Source: Massospora cicadina
Lineage: Eukaryota; Entomophthoromycota; Entomophthoromycetes; Entomophthorales; Entomophthoraceae
Direction: 5' to 3'
DNA: 64,000 nt
Assembly (NCBI GenBank): GCA_022478985.1
Contig: JAKSZP010009253.1
Span: 124,001-188,000 of the forward strand
Part shown: positions 43,789 through 56,049 of the stretch, in pieces
How the letters are laid out: every line of letters begins with the position of its first letter
Numbering within the stretch: the first letter of the stretch is position 1
Position numbers and translations under genes: made by a program
Notes under the pieces: model-generated
The model's input: only the letters and a program-made list of their open reading frames with translations
What the model was told of the DNA's origin: nothing
Databases searched by the model: none

Positions 43789-45539
43789 ATAGCAAAGATG
43801 CGGCACTTAACATTATTCACACTAAGTTTCTGAGTTTTAGACTTAAAGTTTTTGTTAGTTTACTGAACAGGTTTGGACTTGTTGTAAGATAAAAAGAGCA
43901 CTAGTTGTATGGAGACAACTAGTAAGTTGAGTCTTCAGGGTAAGTGGCTCCAATCCCACTCTGGATTACTAAAAGAATCAAGGCGGTTTGACCTTGGGAC
44001 AAGTATACCACCAAGATTTTTTAGCCAGTACATTTTTGAACATGGATTGAACAAAACCTGCACTAGAACTTAAGCAGGAAACCCTTTCAGGCTAATCGCC
44101 CTTCCCACTCTGCTATACTAGTACTTAAGAAAAACAACTAGGTCTTTTTCTTTCCTCCAACACTTCAATCAAGAATTAAAATATAAGAATATATAACAAT
44201 TAACTTCTTTTCTTTATAAAAAAACACTAGGGGTTTTTATAAGAAAATGTCGCGCAAAATTTTAGCTTGCTCATTGAGGATTAATTAGTTATTTCTAAAA
44301 TTTTCCCTTGGGATTAACTTTCTGAACATAACAAGCTCCATCGCCTTAGGCCATCCCCTGTATAGTAGCCCTAATGGTTCAGCAGCCTTCTATCAGTGCT
44401 AAGAACTAGACACCATTTTTAAAGGAGACGCGTTGCCAGGTTACAACTACAAACTACCGCCAGAACAAGCGTTAATGCTTTGTTAGCTTTAGAAATCGCC
44501 TCTACTAATTAAGCGCCTCTGCTTAAATGATTCACTATAGCAACCTGACTATCAGGTATCAATCCCTCATCAAATTACCTAACATTGTCAGGGATGATCC
44601 TTAACAAAACATTAAGCAAAACCAATCATCATTTTTACATCCTTTTGGTTAATCGTAAGTAATGACTTTTTAGCAACCATTTTCTGAACAATATTTTTAT
44701 TAACACTCTTTTAAAGCTTAATTCATAATCTAGAAATTAATTGTACTAAAATAAGATTATACAGAGCTTAATCTACATCAAGACGGATATTGTGGTCAAT
44801 TATAAAAATTACAACACAGGCATACACAATAAACTTTCTTGCAACATTATATCTCCTAAAAAATTATATCCTTGAGTATTTTTGTCACTGGCACTTTCAG
44901 TCTGTACCCAATAGAGATAGTTAAATCTCTGCTTTACTTCTGTGATTAACTCTTCCATGAGTCACTCCTTCTTCTATCACTGAAATAATAGGAATAAGCA
45001 TAAGCTAAAAATTAGATTATGAATTCTATTTTAACATATAAACTAATTTTAGTACTTTAAGGGGTATAGGGACGTAATAGTTTAATTAGTATATATTTAA
45101 TTTTTACTGATAGAGTAATATAATGAATTTTATAATTATAATATAAGTCATTTCTATGAGTTAAATTTCTTTTCACAGCCACAAAGTGGCTGTGACTACT
45201 CCTATATTATTAATTAATCAGAGCTCCTGTAGTACCCTTCCTGTGGCTATAGTAGTTAAATGCTGCTATCCGATTGTATGTTATTGTTTAAAGTATGATT
45301 ATACCTTGGATGTACTTTGGAAAGTCCAACAGTATCTGTGACGGCGTGGGTTTTTATATGTTTATTTTTTAAATTCTAAATTTATTTAAGGTACGCCAAC
45401 CAGGGGTCTTGGACATTATCAATGCTTAAAGAGGAAACAAAAAAGAACTAAAACAAAATACATTTCTAAAAAATCCTCCAACCAGGAAGGGAGCGAAGGA
45501 CTGCTAACTAACTATGGAATAGAGGGAGGGAGGGTCTGG
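43789..45539. other. AT-rich interval without genes
   Basis: No coding similarity seen. It contains one tRNA-like block on the minus strand and one short perfect palindrome (45174-45194, 9-bp arms cacagccac/gtggctgtg). The rest is AT-rich and unassigned. Confidence 0.5.
44044..44117 (-). repeat. Weak tRNA-like block, possible SINE head
   Basis: On the minus strand, TAGCAGAGTGGG (44115-44104) resembles an A box and GTTCAATCC (44052-44044) a B-box end, about 60 nt apart. This is the spacing of a tRNA with a long variable arm. No target duplication was found and the arms do not all pair. Confidence 0.3.
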
Positions 45540-47102
45540 CGGCTTAACTTCAGGCACTGCATCATTGGTAGATTTATCATATTTCAAGAGGCAGATTAAA
45601 GCTGAGAGCAAGGGAGTTGGGCATCAACATAATGTGGGTTGATGTCTGGATTGAAAGTACTTACATCCTTTAAATTCAATCTTGAGGATAGCTCCAAAAT
45701 ATGCTGCAACTTGATGTTCAGCTTGAAGGCAGGTATCAGGGAGTTAGACAAAATAAGCAATATCTTAATTATATTTACAGTCTTTGGGCTGAATGTTGCT
45801 AGGTTAGAGACATGTAAGTTAGCTGATGGCGACGTCAGCTAATTTGTTGATAAAGGCTACGCTTCTTTAATAAAATTAGGGGGAAGTTAGGTAAGTGAAG
45901 CCCTCTTCAAATTCACAAACAGATTCTGCCACTGACTTGTGAAAGAGGTAATAGCGAGTGAGGCCACCACTGCTAAGGCAAGCAGATGGTCGCTTTGGGA
46001 GGGGATTACATTGGGTTTAAGTGTAACGTCTGGGTGGGAGAGGTTATCAAAGTCAGAATTTAGAAATTCATCCAAGTCATAGCCTTGCAGTACAATATCA
46101 CCTGATTAGTTTACCTCATACATGACAACTTACCCTGATTTATCAATATCATCCAATAGGGCCCAAGGATTTTTTTGGTTTACTTGAACAAGTGAGGCAG
46201 ATTTAGGTTGGGTGGTAGTTGGCGAATGGGGAGTTTCTTAGGTACAAAAGTGGTAAAATCCAATTCCAATTGTTTGGGTTGAATTCAGGTTGGTGAGTGT
46301 GACTTAAGGTGTTGGTGGGAGCAGATTTCCTGCAATGGCCCAGTGAGTGATTATGTTGGATGGGAGGTGTCAACAAAACACCCATTCAGATGCCGCTAGC
46401 AAAGGTTCAAAATGGTAACCATTGTAGTGGCATGAGGACAGAAGTTTTTAGAGGAGTCTAACTCAAAACAGAGTGGAAAATCTTTCAGCCATTGTCAACG
46501 TGATCCTGGAAAGTAATGCTCCAGCGCTGCAGTGATGCAAGCATGGGGGGGATTTTTGGGCAATGGCGGAGTGATGGGGGAGATGGTGGCAGTGGCGCAA
46601 GTGGCAGCAAGACGCTTTGAACCAAATGGAATGGTGAAGATGAGGTTGGGTTGAGTGCCATAAGCTAAAAGCCTTAACATCAATTCTTCGTACAAAATTT
46701 GAGGTAAGATATGGGAAGGTAGGTTTGCAAATGAACAACCAGTTGGTGTCAGCAGGGAGTTGAGTATGGGTAGTAGGAATGAGGGTAAATTTAATATAAA
46801 AAAGGAGTCAACGCCGCCGCTGCAGCATCCTCCTCCATTTGGAAGCTGATGTCAAAATAGCCCTTAAAAGGGCAGAAATTGATAAAGCCAGCTAGTGTAA
46901 TGGCAGCAGTATCAAGTTTAACTATTGTTTTAGTCAGCATATGGAAATAAACGCCTATATTCGACATGGAGGCAAAATCAAAATGGTGGATTAATGGGGG
47001 GGCGAGAGGATGAGGGCAGGTCAGGTGGATTCATGCAAGGTGAAACGCTAAGCCCCATGGGGAGTCAAGTTTGGCCAAAAGAGTTTGGAGGACTATTCAA
47101 GC

Positions 47103-47107
47103 CTGTC
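47103..47107. repeat. Target-site duplication of F2 solo LTR
   Basis: ctgtc at 47103-47107 recurs exactly at 49254-49258. Confidence 0.88.
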
Positions 47108-47843
47108 TGTAAGACTGGGAGAGCATTTCTTGCACTTGGACTGGGCGGCATACCTGATCCCTTCTAAAAAAAGTCCAAAGAGGCCAGCCACCCCCCTTGT
47201 CTCCCAGGGTAACCTCGTCTATGTGATGGACAAGCGGTGAGTAATGGCTTACCCTCTAAAAATTTCGCCGCCCATCCCTGTGCTAACAACCATATAATTT
47301 TTACAGCAGATTGATGAAATCTGCATTGAAGTCTCAATAAATAGGAATAAGCACAGGATGGATGAAATGAGTCTCTCTTCTAGGCTGACCTTGAATATGG
47401 CAAAAACAGTTAACTACAACAAACCTGCCCCTTTGGCGTTAAAACCTCAATCCACCAAACTCAGTAAGGCTAAATGGGCACTAGTGCAATCAGGTCAGGT
47501 TCAGTTGAGTATCCCAAACCAGTTCCCAACCACTTGGGATTGTCCTTATGTGGGATGGCCCTGGGAGGCTCACGTTATCCATTAAGTGAGAAAAATCACT
47601 TAAATTGGTGCAGTTGAGGTAAAGCCATGATTTTTGCACCTGAGGACAAACTAATGATGATTCAGTCTGCCGATGACTCTTTTTAGGTCAGCTTAAATTT
47701 TAAAACCTTCCTCTCACTAAAAGTTTTCCAGGTTAGGTCGAACTTGAAGGCACCTGATCCCAAGCATTTCAAAGCTATTTCTAAAATTGACTGAGAATTT
47801 AAACAATTATCCCACAGTGGGTGGATTGATGGTCAATTTTCTT

Positions 47844-48681
47844 TGTGGGATTGCCAATGAATGCCACAAATAATATTTAAATTGAGATATTGTACTTTTT
47901 ATTAAAAGTATATAATAACACTTATTATTGTTTTTTATGTTTTTTATCAAACAGGCAGGGCAAAACCAGAAAAGGTCCCTTTGTTGATACTAGCTTTTCC
48001 TATTTAAACTAGTTCAAATTTTGAGACCATTGATATTTGAGGCAAAAGAATACAAAGCTCAGTCTTCCAAATTAGGGAATATAGGCTCTTGGCCTATCAG
48101 ATCAAAGATAAAATTTTTTTGAAGGTAAAACTGACCTGTGCAGTAACAATTTGATGAATCTTATCCAATCACCAGCAAGTAAAATCTTTTCACCTCGGCA
48201 GTGGTCTAACTCAGATGGTAACGATTGGGTATTTTGGCAGTAGTCAGAATTGGATGGTAATGATTGGCTAATGTTTACCCTATCATCCTTAAGTAAAATC
48301 TTTGCACCTCGGCGGTGGTTATATGTGGATGATAATGATTGGTTAACTCACATCTAATCATCATTGGGTAACATCCTCTTGCCTTGCAGAGGTTCCAATC
48401 CATGCAATATTATACTCCTCATATTCAACCAAGGAGTCAGAGTATTTCTATTATTAATTATTACCTTTTTAAGCCAATTTTTATGATAAATTCTATTATT
48501 CCAGTTGTAGGGATTCCACCAAGAATCCACTAAGGTTTTTTCAATGTGGGTACTCATATCATTGATATCCACAATATCATTTAAAAATTGGGCAGGTGAT
48601 GGGCCAATCATAGGAGCAGAATTGGGAACACTAATACCTCCAACATTCTTTTCCTTAGATTGGAAAGGAGAATGTCTGACA
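47844..48681 (-). mobile_element. C-type solo LTR, copy C2
   Basis: 838 bp, TGTGGGAT to GTCTGACA, with a perfect target duplication ttctt (47839-47843 and 48682-48686). It matches C1 end to end, with one extra partial tandem unit. It is nested in F2, so family C moved after family F here. Confidence 0.93.
48354..48681 (-). CDS. LTR-resident ORF (C2)
   Basis: The same frame as in C1, open from the LTR start for about 109 codons to 'KRMLPND', where a stop falls inside the first 25-residue unit. Conserved segments include 'VPNSAPMIGP', 'DINDMSTHIEKTLVDS' and 'NMRSIILH'. C2 has serine where C1 has a stop. The first in-LTR ATG is at 'MIGP' or 'MSTH'; the upstream methionine lies in flanking DNA. 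Confidence 0.4.
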
Positions 48682-49400
48682 TTCTTTAAAAATAAATTCA
48701 ATAAAAATTTCCTGTTTTTTAAACACATTTCTTAATTTAAATTGCTCTTCTCTACTATCCTGTGACACCCAACCGATGTAGAAATTATGGATTTCACACC
48801 AACTGTGCCATCACGGCCATGGTGGTGACATTGTTACCTTCCACTGTCAACTGAGCCTACTTCATTTAAAAATTTCTGAACTTTTCTCCAACTGTGAAGC
48901 AATCTGCCACCAGGATCTCATAATTTTATGGGCAAGGTTATCCCTGCTCCTAGCAGTGATTTGTACTCTCAGCAATGACTCTATTCCAATTAACCACATA
49001 GGGGAATCCAAACCTTTAATATTGACCAACATCTCACCACGCTTAAAACTGTGGACTTGGGGCTGCGTCAGCCTGGTTTTTTCAGGTTGCTTATCACTTG
49101 TGTGTCCCATCAGCGCTCGTTATCCACCCACCTTCCAGCCAATCTAAACGTCATTAAAGAAGTAGTACCTCTGGCATTTTGGCATGACTTCTGGGTGCTT
49201 TTGCATCCTGACTGTCAGGCCGGTATAAACTTTTATCTTCCACTCTCCTGACACTGTCCAAAAGCATTTCCACAAAAGGTGGAAAACACTAGGTGGTGGA
49301 TCACTGATGCCCTGCACTGGTGCAGCCAGTGATGGATCTGACAACATCAACGTGAAATAGACGTTGCCAGTTGGCGGTGGAAAAACTTACTTTTTGTACA

Positions 49401-50781
49401 TTTGTTATTTGAAAATGATAATGAGTGGAAAGAATAAATTGTTTCTTTTTTAACTGTGTGCATTATTTTCCAATTAATCCATTGTCCTCAAATCATTCAT
49501 TATATACTCAAGGGCAATAAGTCAACCATTATGATGTCAAAATTTGTATAATATATCCCATAAGTGTTCATAATGTCTGCTTGGCATACTCCTCAGGTCA
49601 ATCATTTGTATATGATGTATCATCATCCCAAGGGGTTCATGTCGTCACAAGGCTTGGTTGGTCCATAAGCTGGCTTTCTTCTTAGGCAAGGATTTCTAAT
49701 AGTATTGCAGTGGACCCCACAACAATGATGTATTTTATATATCATTGGTAAATAGTTGAGAAAAATTTCATAAGATGAATTGATATTTTCTGACAATTAA
49801 AAAACTTCTCTCTAAAAACTAGTAGTAAATTCTCATTTATATTGTGTGTTGGGCCACCAGGGTTAAATTACTGGTGGCGAGCTAAAATGAAGGCAGTGCT
49901 TCAAAGTCCACAGAGTTGAATAAGACTTTAGACATTTAAATAAAAATAGTGACTAGTAATTATTGAGGAGTATATAACATACTTATATTTGAGAGTGGTT
50001 TTAAAGAATATATTAGCACTACTTATAGTGCTAAGATAAAACAAAAATAAATATAAGATGAAGGTAAAAGATAGGATAATGGGATTAATAGGCATATTTT
50101 ATTTAGCTTAGATATATAGGAATACAACAGAAATTAAATGTTTTTCTGATATCCCGCGTTGCATAATCTGCATGTTGATTAGTATAAAATGCATCAGACA
50201 GCTATGTTTTGCTTTATGGGAACATACGTATATTGAGTAAGTTTTACAATATCTACAAACATTGAAAAGCTGGTTAAAGTTATAAAAGTCAAATAGCAAT
50301 GCATTGGCGACTCTGAAGGTAATCTTTATTGGGTTTTGGCCATCTAATATTTATTAATTCTTGGGTTAAAATGGGTTGCTTATGTCCATCAGTAGTTGGC
50401 GCTAAGAAGAAGATTCATCCCAAATTTGATTAGTTGTGGATTCAGCGTTATAAATTGTTTGATGATATGTAATTTAAAGTTAGTAATAAATTCAGGCCTT
50501 AATCCCTATAGACTATAAATCAACAAAATAAAAACACCAAATATAGGTTAAGTTTTCTTGAATAATTAATTCAAAAGCCCAAGATCAAGTCTTCATACCA
50601 ATTAGGGAAAATCCTGACACTGAGCTTCATAAGGGAAGCTAGTCTGATACATTTTATTTTTGACATTTTTGTCCAAAAAGATAATCTTTCTTTTGCTTCA
50701 ATCAACTAAATCAAAGCTAATTTTTAAGTTTTAGAAAATACAAAGAAACCAGCTGCTTGAATTGAGAAATTATAATCAGAA
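49401..50781. other. AT-rich interval without genes
   Basis: Lies between the divergent 5' ends of the two L2 copies. No coding similarity, tRNA or terminal repeat was recognised. A 63-codon minus frame at 50299-50108 has no support. Confidence 0.5.
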
Positions 50782-52470
50782 TGATGATGCCATCTAAGCT
50801 TGCTACCCTGGCTTGGGGTGGTGGTGCACAGCCTTATGAAGTCCTTTGGCCACCGCCAAAGCGCATCTGGGCTGGCTCTGCTAGACCTCCTAATGCCACC
50901 AGGCATTACGTCCCACCTAGGGACTTAGACCACCATCTTAAGTGCTCACAGGCAGTTCCCCAAAGCCCTTTGGTGCTCCCTTGGAGCAACCTGCATTTCA
51001 GCCTCCAGGTCAGATAAAAGATTCTTTTTCAATACACAAGCGCGGCCATCATTGAGATGGCCATGGTGGTTTTCAAACCCGCCAGATATATCAATTTTTG
51101 CCCATAGAAGGGCTATTTTGACCTCAGATTTAGGTCTGAGGCTGATGCAGCGGCAGCATCTAAGCTGCCATCTATGTTTAAAAATATCCCTATCCCTACT
51201 GTTTTTTACGCGGCTCCTAGATGAGGCCACTTTGGTGGTCCAATTCACCAGTTTGCCCTCTCATCTTTCCCTTGAGTGCCTCTGCCATGAGCTCACAGAG
51301 GGTTTGGCCATTTATGGCACAGACCCCATGCTGCAATTCATGGTTATGAATGGAGTGGTTTGTTTGGCAGGGCCATGCGCCTTTGTAATGATCCACCCAT
51401 TCCATTATGACACCCATCTTGCAATTCCCCCTCACATGGTGATCAGATCAACCCTGATCATCCATTCTGGGCTTGCATTAAGGACGGCCACACCATTTGC
51501 CCCTTGTTCTTCAAGCTTGATCACTTAAAGCACAAGTGCTCTACAGCTTCCACCTCCACCACTTCCACTGCTACCCCTCTGGCATCAAATTGGCTGCTGC
51601 CAAACCCAGATTTTTTAAGTGGAGCTCAACTCTCCCGCACCCAACCTCAGCAAATTCTGGCGTGGCTTCCAAAGCCGCAGCCAATCAAAATTTTAAATAT
51701 TTTAAAAAATTGATCAATTTATGACAACCTGAGCTGATGGCTGAAAGAGGTTCAGCTGAGCTGCCATGGCTGAAAGTTTGCGGCTAATCAGGTGCAGCCA
51801 CCTTACCAACTCTGGTGGCTGGGACAGTATTATCTGAGTTGTATCTTTTTGAGTGTCTTAATTGGATTGATAAAAATGACTTGTCATATAACGGCAAACC
51901 AGATTTTGCATTGGATGGGGCTTTTAAAAATCCTCCTGAATTGTGCCACACAGTTTTTGTCCTAAATACGGTTGCCCATTTATAAAATATATCTAAAATG
52001 GCAGTCAAAGCTGCTGCAGCTTTTTCCAATACCATACTCCACCAGCAACTCCATGGGGCAATGTAACCCCTGTCTGAGGGTATTCCTATCCCCAATTTCC
52101 CTCATGATTTTGAGGAAGTGGCTAAGTATGAGATTAAAAGCTGGCTTTTAGTGCGAGCTGCGCCTGCATTGCAGCATCAAATACCTCTCTTTTTGACCCC
52201 TAATTATCCTGAAACTTGCTGACGCATCAAGTCATTTACTTGTATGCTGCATCTCATCACTTTTGCTGAGCATCAACTTGCTCAATATGTTGAGGCAATG
52301 GACACCGCTGGCCTTATAAATGAAAAAACCCACTATATACCTTATTATGCACCATGTCGCTGATGCTCTCACCCTGATGCTGTCCACCATAGTCCACCAG
52401 CTAAAGTGGGTGCTGGACAAAAGTTTCCCCAAAGCTTTATCACCTTCTGATATGGCTTCCTAGGCTGTTA
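50782..52470 (+). pseudogene. L2 ORF, plus copy
   Basis: Starts at the ATG at 50782, with a proline-rich N-terminus ('WPPPKRIWAG'). A core near 51060-51480 has 'INFCP', 'KGYFDLRF' and 'LCHELTEGLAIYGTDPM'; the L1 counterpart is 'LKDGLAIYGEIQ'. A zinc knuckle at 51498-51539 fits C-X2-C-X4-H-X4-C except that the second cysteine is phenylalanine. A second domain, one frame with about five stops, runs 51790-52400: 'DFALDGAFKNPPELCHTVF', 'FPHDFEEVAKYEIKSWLLVR' and 'HQLAQYVEAMDTAGLINEK'. It pairs with the C-terminal part of the minus copy and is absent from L1. No reverse transcriptase follows. Confidence 0.6.
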
Positions 52471-54030
52471 GCTGAGGTGCCATATTAAGATTTTTTATTT
52501 ATAGTAAGCCCTTTGTTTGGCCCATTTCAAAATAAAGATGCGTGGCAGCTCCCCCTTTTGTGTTGGGCACCACAAGTGCTAAAAATATATGGCCAAAGGA
52601 TGGTTTGTGAACCTTGTTGACAACCCATACTAATGTACACTGATGTCCCAACAATTGACCACAATTATGTACGGATTATTCAGATCAATTAGTTACAAAC
52701 TATATACTCTAACTGTTGTTCAGGACACATGAACATACCGCACATCTGTTTTCTAAAATTTAATGTGAAGAAAAGTCTTTACACTTGAGTTCTCATAAAT
52801 GTTCTGCGCTTTTTATATATTTCGCTGCATATTGCCACATACCAACATATAATTTGGGATTTTTAGGCACAAAACAGACTTTTTAGTCACAATTATAAAG
52901 CTTGATTACACCTTTATCACCACATATCAAGAAGCTATATACCTAGAACTCTGTGCTGAAAACTTGTACCACAAAACGCCTCTGGCTTTAGTGACCTTAA
53001 GTAAAAGTTTGGCGAATCAGCTTTTACAATTGATAGATGGGGATGGTACTGGAAACTTAGACAATTACTAGTTCATTTATAACCGTAGGTCATTATTAAT
53101 AATTGTATAGCCCTTTCAAGTAGTTACAATTACATTAAAGTTAAATATGACATGCAAAATATGCCTTCAGGTTGATCTAACCCTTAGGAGATAAACTTGT
53201 GAAACAAATTTAATAGTAATAGCTTTATAAATGAACAAAAGTGTTATTATTATTTTATGTTTTTGTACAGAAATTTTCTAATTTAAATATACTAGTAGTA
53301 TCGTTATTTTAGTTATAAATGATTAGTATCTATTTTTTTACAAATATAAAGTAAGTATATATATAACTATTGTCAAAGATACCTCAGGGGTACAATTATA
53401 AAGTCACATACTACGTAAGGATATATTCTCTAACTAAAGTTAAATTAATAAGCAATTAGGTGTACCATTGTTATAAAATTATATTATATACAAGTTACTA
53501 AAGGCGGAGTTTTAGACTTCAGATACTCTCAGAATACAGTTCTCATGACTGCAGCCAAAGTTCAAAAAATGGGATCAAAACTGTAAGCTAGAAGATAGGC
53601 CAATAAAACAAAAAGACGGGGCGAAATAGACGTCTTCATTGAGTCAAGAAGCGCCAATATTTATAAGATGTGTGGGGACATGGTGCCAAGGGGACATTCA
53701 TAGCCCTATACAATCAGGATCTTTCACAGTATTCTGGATTGACCACCTGGTTGGCGCTCTCATTGCTCTGCATTGTCCTCATGACTGCAACGGTTGGGGT
53801 CACGCCTCTAGCGGTTCAGGAAGCAAGGATGAAATACTGAAGGCATCTCTATTGATGCTGGTGCACATGATGCTTCCTGATCAAAACTCTCATTGATGCC
53901 TTCAGGGAGAATTTCATTCATGCTGGCTCAAGAGTCAACTTATTAAAGCTCTATTAAGGGTTAGGAATTTCAACTCTCTCATTGTCTTAAATCCTGACAA
54001 TGTCCCCCTCAAGATCCTGTCAGAGGGGAG
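52471..54030. other. AT-rich interval left of B1
   Basis: Mostly AT-rich without coding similarity. A plus frame 53639-53896 (86 codons, with 'HCPHDCNGWGH') is unassigned. By target duplication this flank should belong to the element M that B1 interrupts, possibly its LTR or 3' region. Confidence 0.45.
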
Positions 54031-54793
54031 TGTTGGAATCCTGGCATTATAGATGCTTGCTGGTGCTTGGCACAGGACTACAACAATTAAGCAGTCTTAG
54101 GAGTAATATAATCTTTGACAGATATTTTGATTTTATCAGGGTTATGTAAACCACAACTAGATTTATTTAGCTATAAGTGATTTCATAAATAAACCCGGGT
54201 TGCAAAATAGAACCTTTATAAGATTATTGCCTCTTAGTATCAAGATACTTAGAGGCTAATAATGAGATGTAAAGAAATCAAGTTAGGCAAAAAAGTTTCA
54301 ATATTCTATATGACGATTTAGCCTATTAACACTTGCAGGAAGTTTTTAACCTTGGTAGGGATGAATTTTTGATGTTATTTCAACATCTGGAAAGATGGAA
54401 TTATGGGTTAGCATATTATTGTAACACTACCAATCCCCATTTTGAACATATTGTCATTTTCGTTGGTTACAATAGTTCCTAAATGGCGATTAGTTGACAA
54501 AATATTTTTCGCTCCCCTGAGCCTCTTCAAGTTTATAGAAGGGGGTTGCTTTCCCTTTATAAGTTGACCTAAATTTAAGCTGGCATGAGGGAGGACTTCA
54601 GGGTCATTTTCCCTAATTCTCTGGGGGTTGAAACAACCCACTCATCTTAGAGTAACTTAATTGGCAGACATAGGAGCAAAACCCTTACTTGTTTTATTAG
54701 GATTCCAGCAATAACTGGTCTCAGATTTTATTATATTAAAGTATTTAGTACCAGAACATTCTTACTCAGTAGTCAAACTTCTAATCGTCTGAA
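54031..54793 (-). repeat. Element B1 3' LTR (left)
   Basis: Matches 59683-60333 and 63293-63407 in order. Blocks include 'taaaccacaactagattta', 'cagaggctaataatgagatg' (left copy 'tagaggctaat') and 'gaacattctta' with 'cttctaat' near the end. Confidence 0.9.
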
Positions 54794-55300
54794 CTTACCC
54801 CCTCAAAAATGTTGGTGAGGGCGAATAGGGCTGTAAGAACCGTCAATGTACTCAGTTTATAGTAACCTCAGAAGCAAGAGACTTGATGAAATATTCATCA
54901 CCCTTATTGTAAGTGACAGTAGAGGGTATTTCCAGATGGACCCAAGCTTCTCGCTTCTGGGGGTGACTTCATTATGATAATATAAAACTAAATCAAAGAT
55001 TTTAAAGGAGTTTAAAGGGGTCTGAGCTTATTAAATGCTTTCCCTCTTTGGTGACAGTTTTCATAAGACTAGTCATAGCATCAGATTATAGTTGGATGAT
55101 GTGTTGGGCCAGCTTCCTCATGGCTTTACACGTCATCCAACTAGTAGAAAAGACATCTTTAGCTAGGAGATCAGGTACTCTGATTTTCAACCACATAGAA
55201 CGCGGAAGGAAGAAATCTTAAGAATCTGGCAATAATAAGTCCGATAGGCCATCAGGGCACTGGGCAAGAACTTATTCCAGTGAAAAGGGTCAGATGAAGC
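54794..55300 (-). pseudogene. Element B1 post-integrase region
   Basis: On the minus strand, 'AWVHLEIPSTVTYNKGDEYF' lies near 54960-54890, in the place of a GPY/F module. Before it, 'RKLAQHIIQL' lies near 55110. The polypurine tract tttttgagggggtaa (54809-54795, minus) borders the LTR. No chromodomain is recognised. Confidence 0.5.
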
Positions 55301-55920
55301 CATTTTAATACAATGGTTACTAGAGTTCCATTTGCTCTTTCTACAGTACCGTTCATAGAAGGGTTATAAGGAACTGAGAATGATTTCTGCGCTTCCATAG
55401 AAATAGCCAAATTTTGAGTATTTAGAGGTGAAGTTTTTCCGTTGTCACAGAGCAGAACCTGGGGACAACCATGGCAGGTGAAAATAGACTAATGAAGGAA
55501 GGTGGAGGTGGTTTTAGCAGTTTGGGCTGAGGGAGCTACTGCTTCAATCCATTTCTTGAAGTAATCTATTCCTACTTTGATGTAGCAAATTCAACTAGTA
55601 GTCTGAGGTAGCAAATTATCACATATAATTTATTGAGTGAAAGGATTGCTGAGGGGTAATAGTTTGATATTGATATTTAGCCTTGACTTGGATTGCTTTT
55701 TTTTAAGTTTAACAGGCATCCAGGAATTCGATAATTGACACCATCATTCCCTCCCATTAATACCGATCCTTAGTCCACTCATACATCTTTCTCACCCCAC
55801 CATGCCCAAGGGTTGAGTGAGCCTCCATGATGGCAGATACTCGTTCTGAGGGTCAGATATAGGGCAACCAGTCAACCCCTAACTTTTTGTATAACTTCTT
55901 AATAGCTACTTAGTGTTGCG
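55300..55920 (-). pseudogene. Element B1 integrase remnant
   Basis: The zinc domain is indicated by 'HSTLGHGGVRKMYEWTKDRY' (55815-55760, minus). The core's second aspartate appears in 'CDNG' near 55447, after 'CHGCPQVLL'. A downstream block near 55340-55370 corresponds to the glutamate helix. Frames are broken. Confidence 0.72.
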
Positions 55921-56049
55921 TGAGTGTCTTGCTAACATTTTCTTAATGGGACCATCTTCATCGTCCCAGGTGTCAAGGGTCATCAGAAGGTCATGCAACT
56001 GCTCATTTTCACCATTAACTAAGTGGAGGACTGGCAGCTGAGTCAATCC

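Larger units (their letters stand above)
47108..49253 (+). mobile_element. F-type solo LTR (F2), itself interrupted by C2
   Basis: An F-family LTR in plus orientation, about 1.3 kb without the nested C2. It starts TGTAAGACTGGG (F: TGTAAGTCCTGGGG) and ends CTGACA. Shared blocks are 'ccagttcccaaccacttggga' (F: 'ctgttcccaaccaattggga') near 47520 and 'cctctggcattttggc' near 49169. The perfect 5-bp target duplication and lack of internal sequence make it a solo LTR. Confidence 0.87.
45540..49400 (-). pseudogene. L2 ORF, minus copy (split by F2 LTR)
   Basis: An old LINE-like ORF1 read from right to left. After removal of the nested LTR (47108-49253), the minus strand shows a proline-rich start (about 49400-49254 and 47102-47000); 'INFCPFKGYFD' (about 46885); a core with 'LPSHILPQILYEELMLRLLA' (46705 leftward) matching the L1 core; and a decayed knuckle at 46479-46438. 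In the knuckle the first cysteine is phenylalanine and the histidine is serine. A C-terminal domain follows (46160-45640) with 'LDEFLNSDFDNLSHPDV' and 'LLALAVVASLAI', shared with the plus copy. No endonuclease or reverse transcriptase follows. Confidence 0.6.

Noticed and set aside
45174..45194. The palindrome cacagccac/gtggctgtg as a terminator or recombination site
   Set aside because: Only 9-bp arms, no T run and no neighbouring gene. It can occur by chance in a region this size.
53639..53896. A host zinc-finger-like gene
   Set aside because: The few cysteines and histidines do not form a spaced motif, the frame is short, and it lies in the flank of B1 expected to belong to element M.
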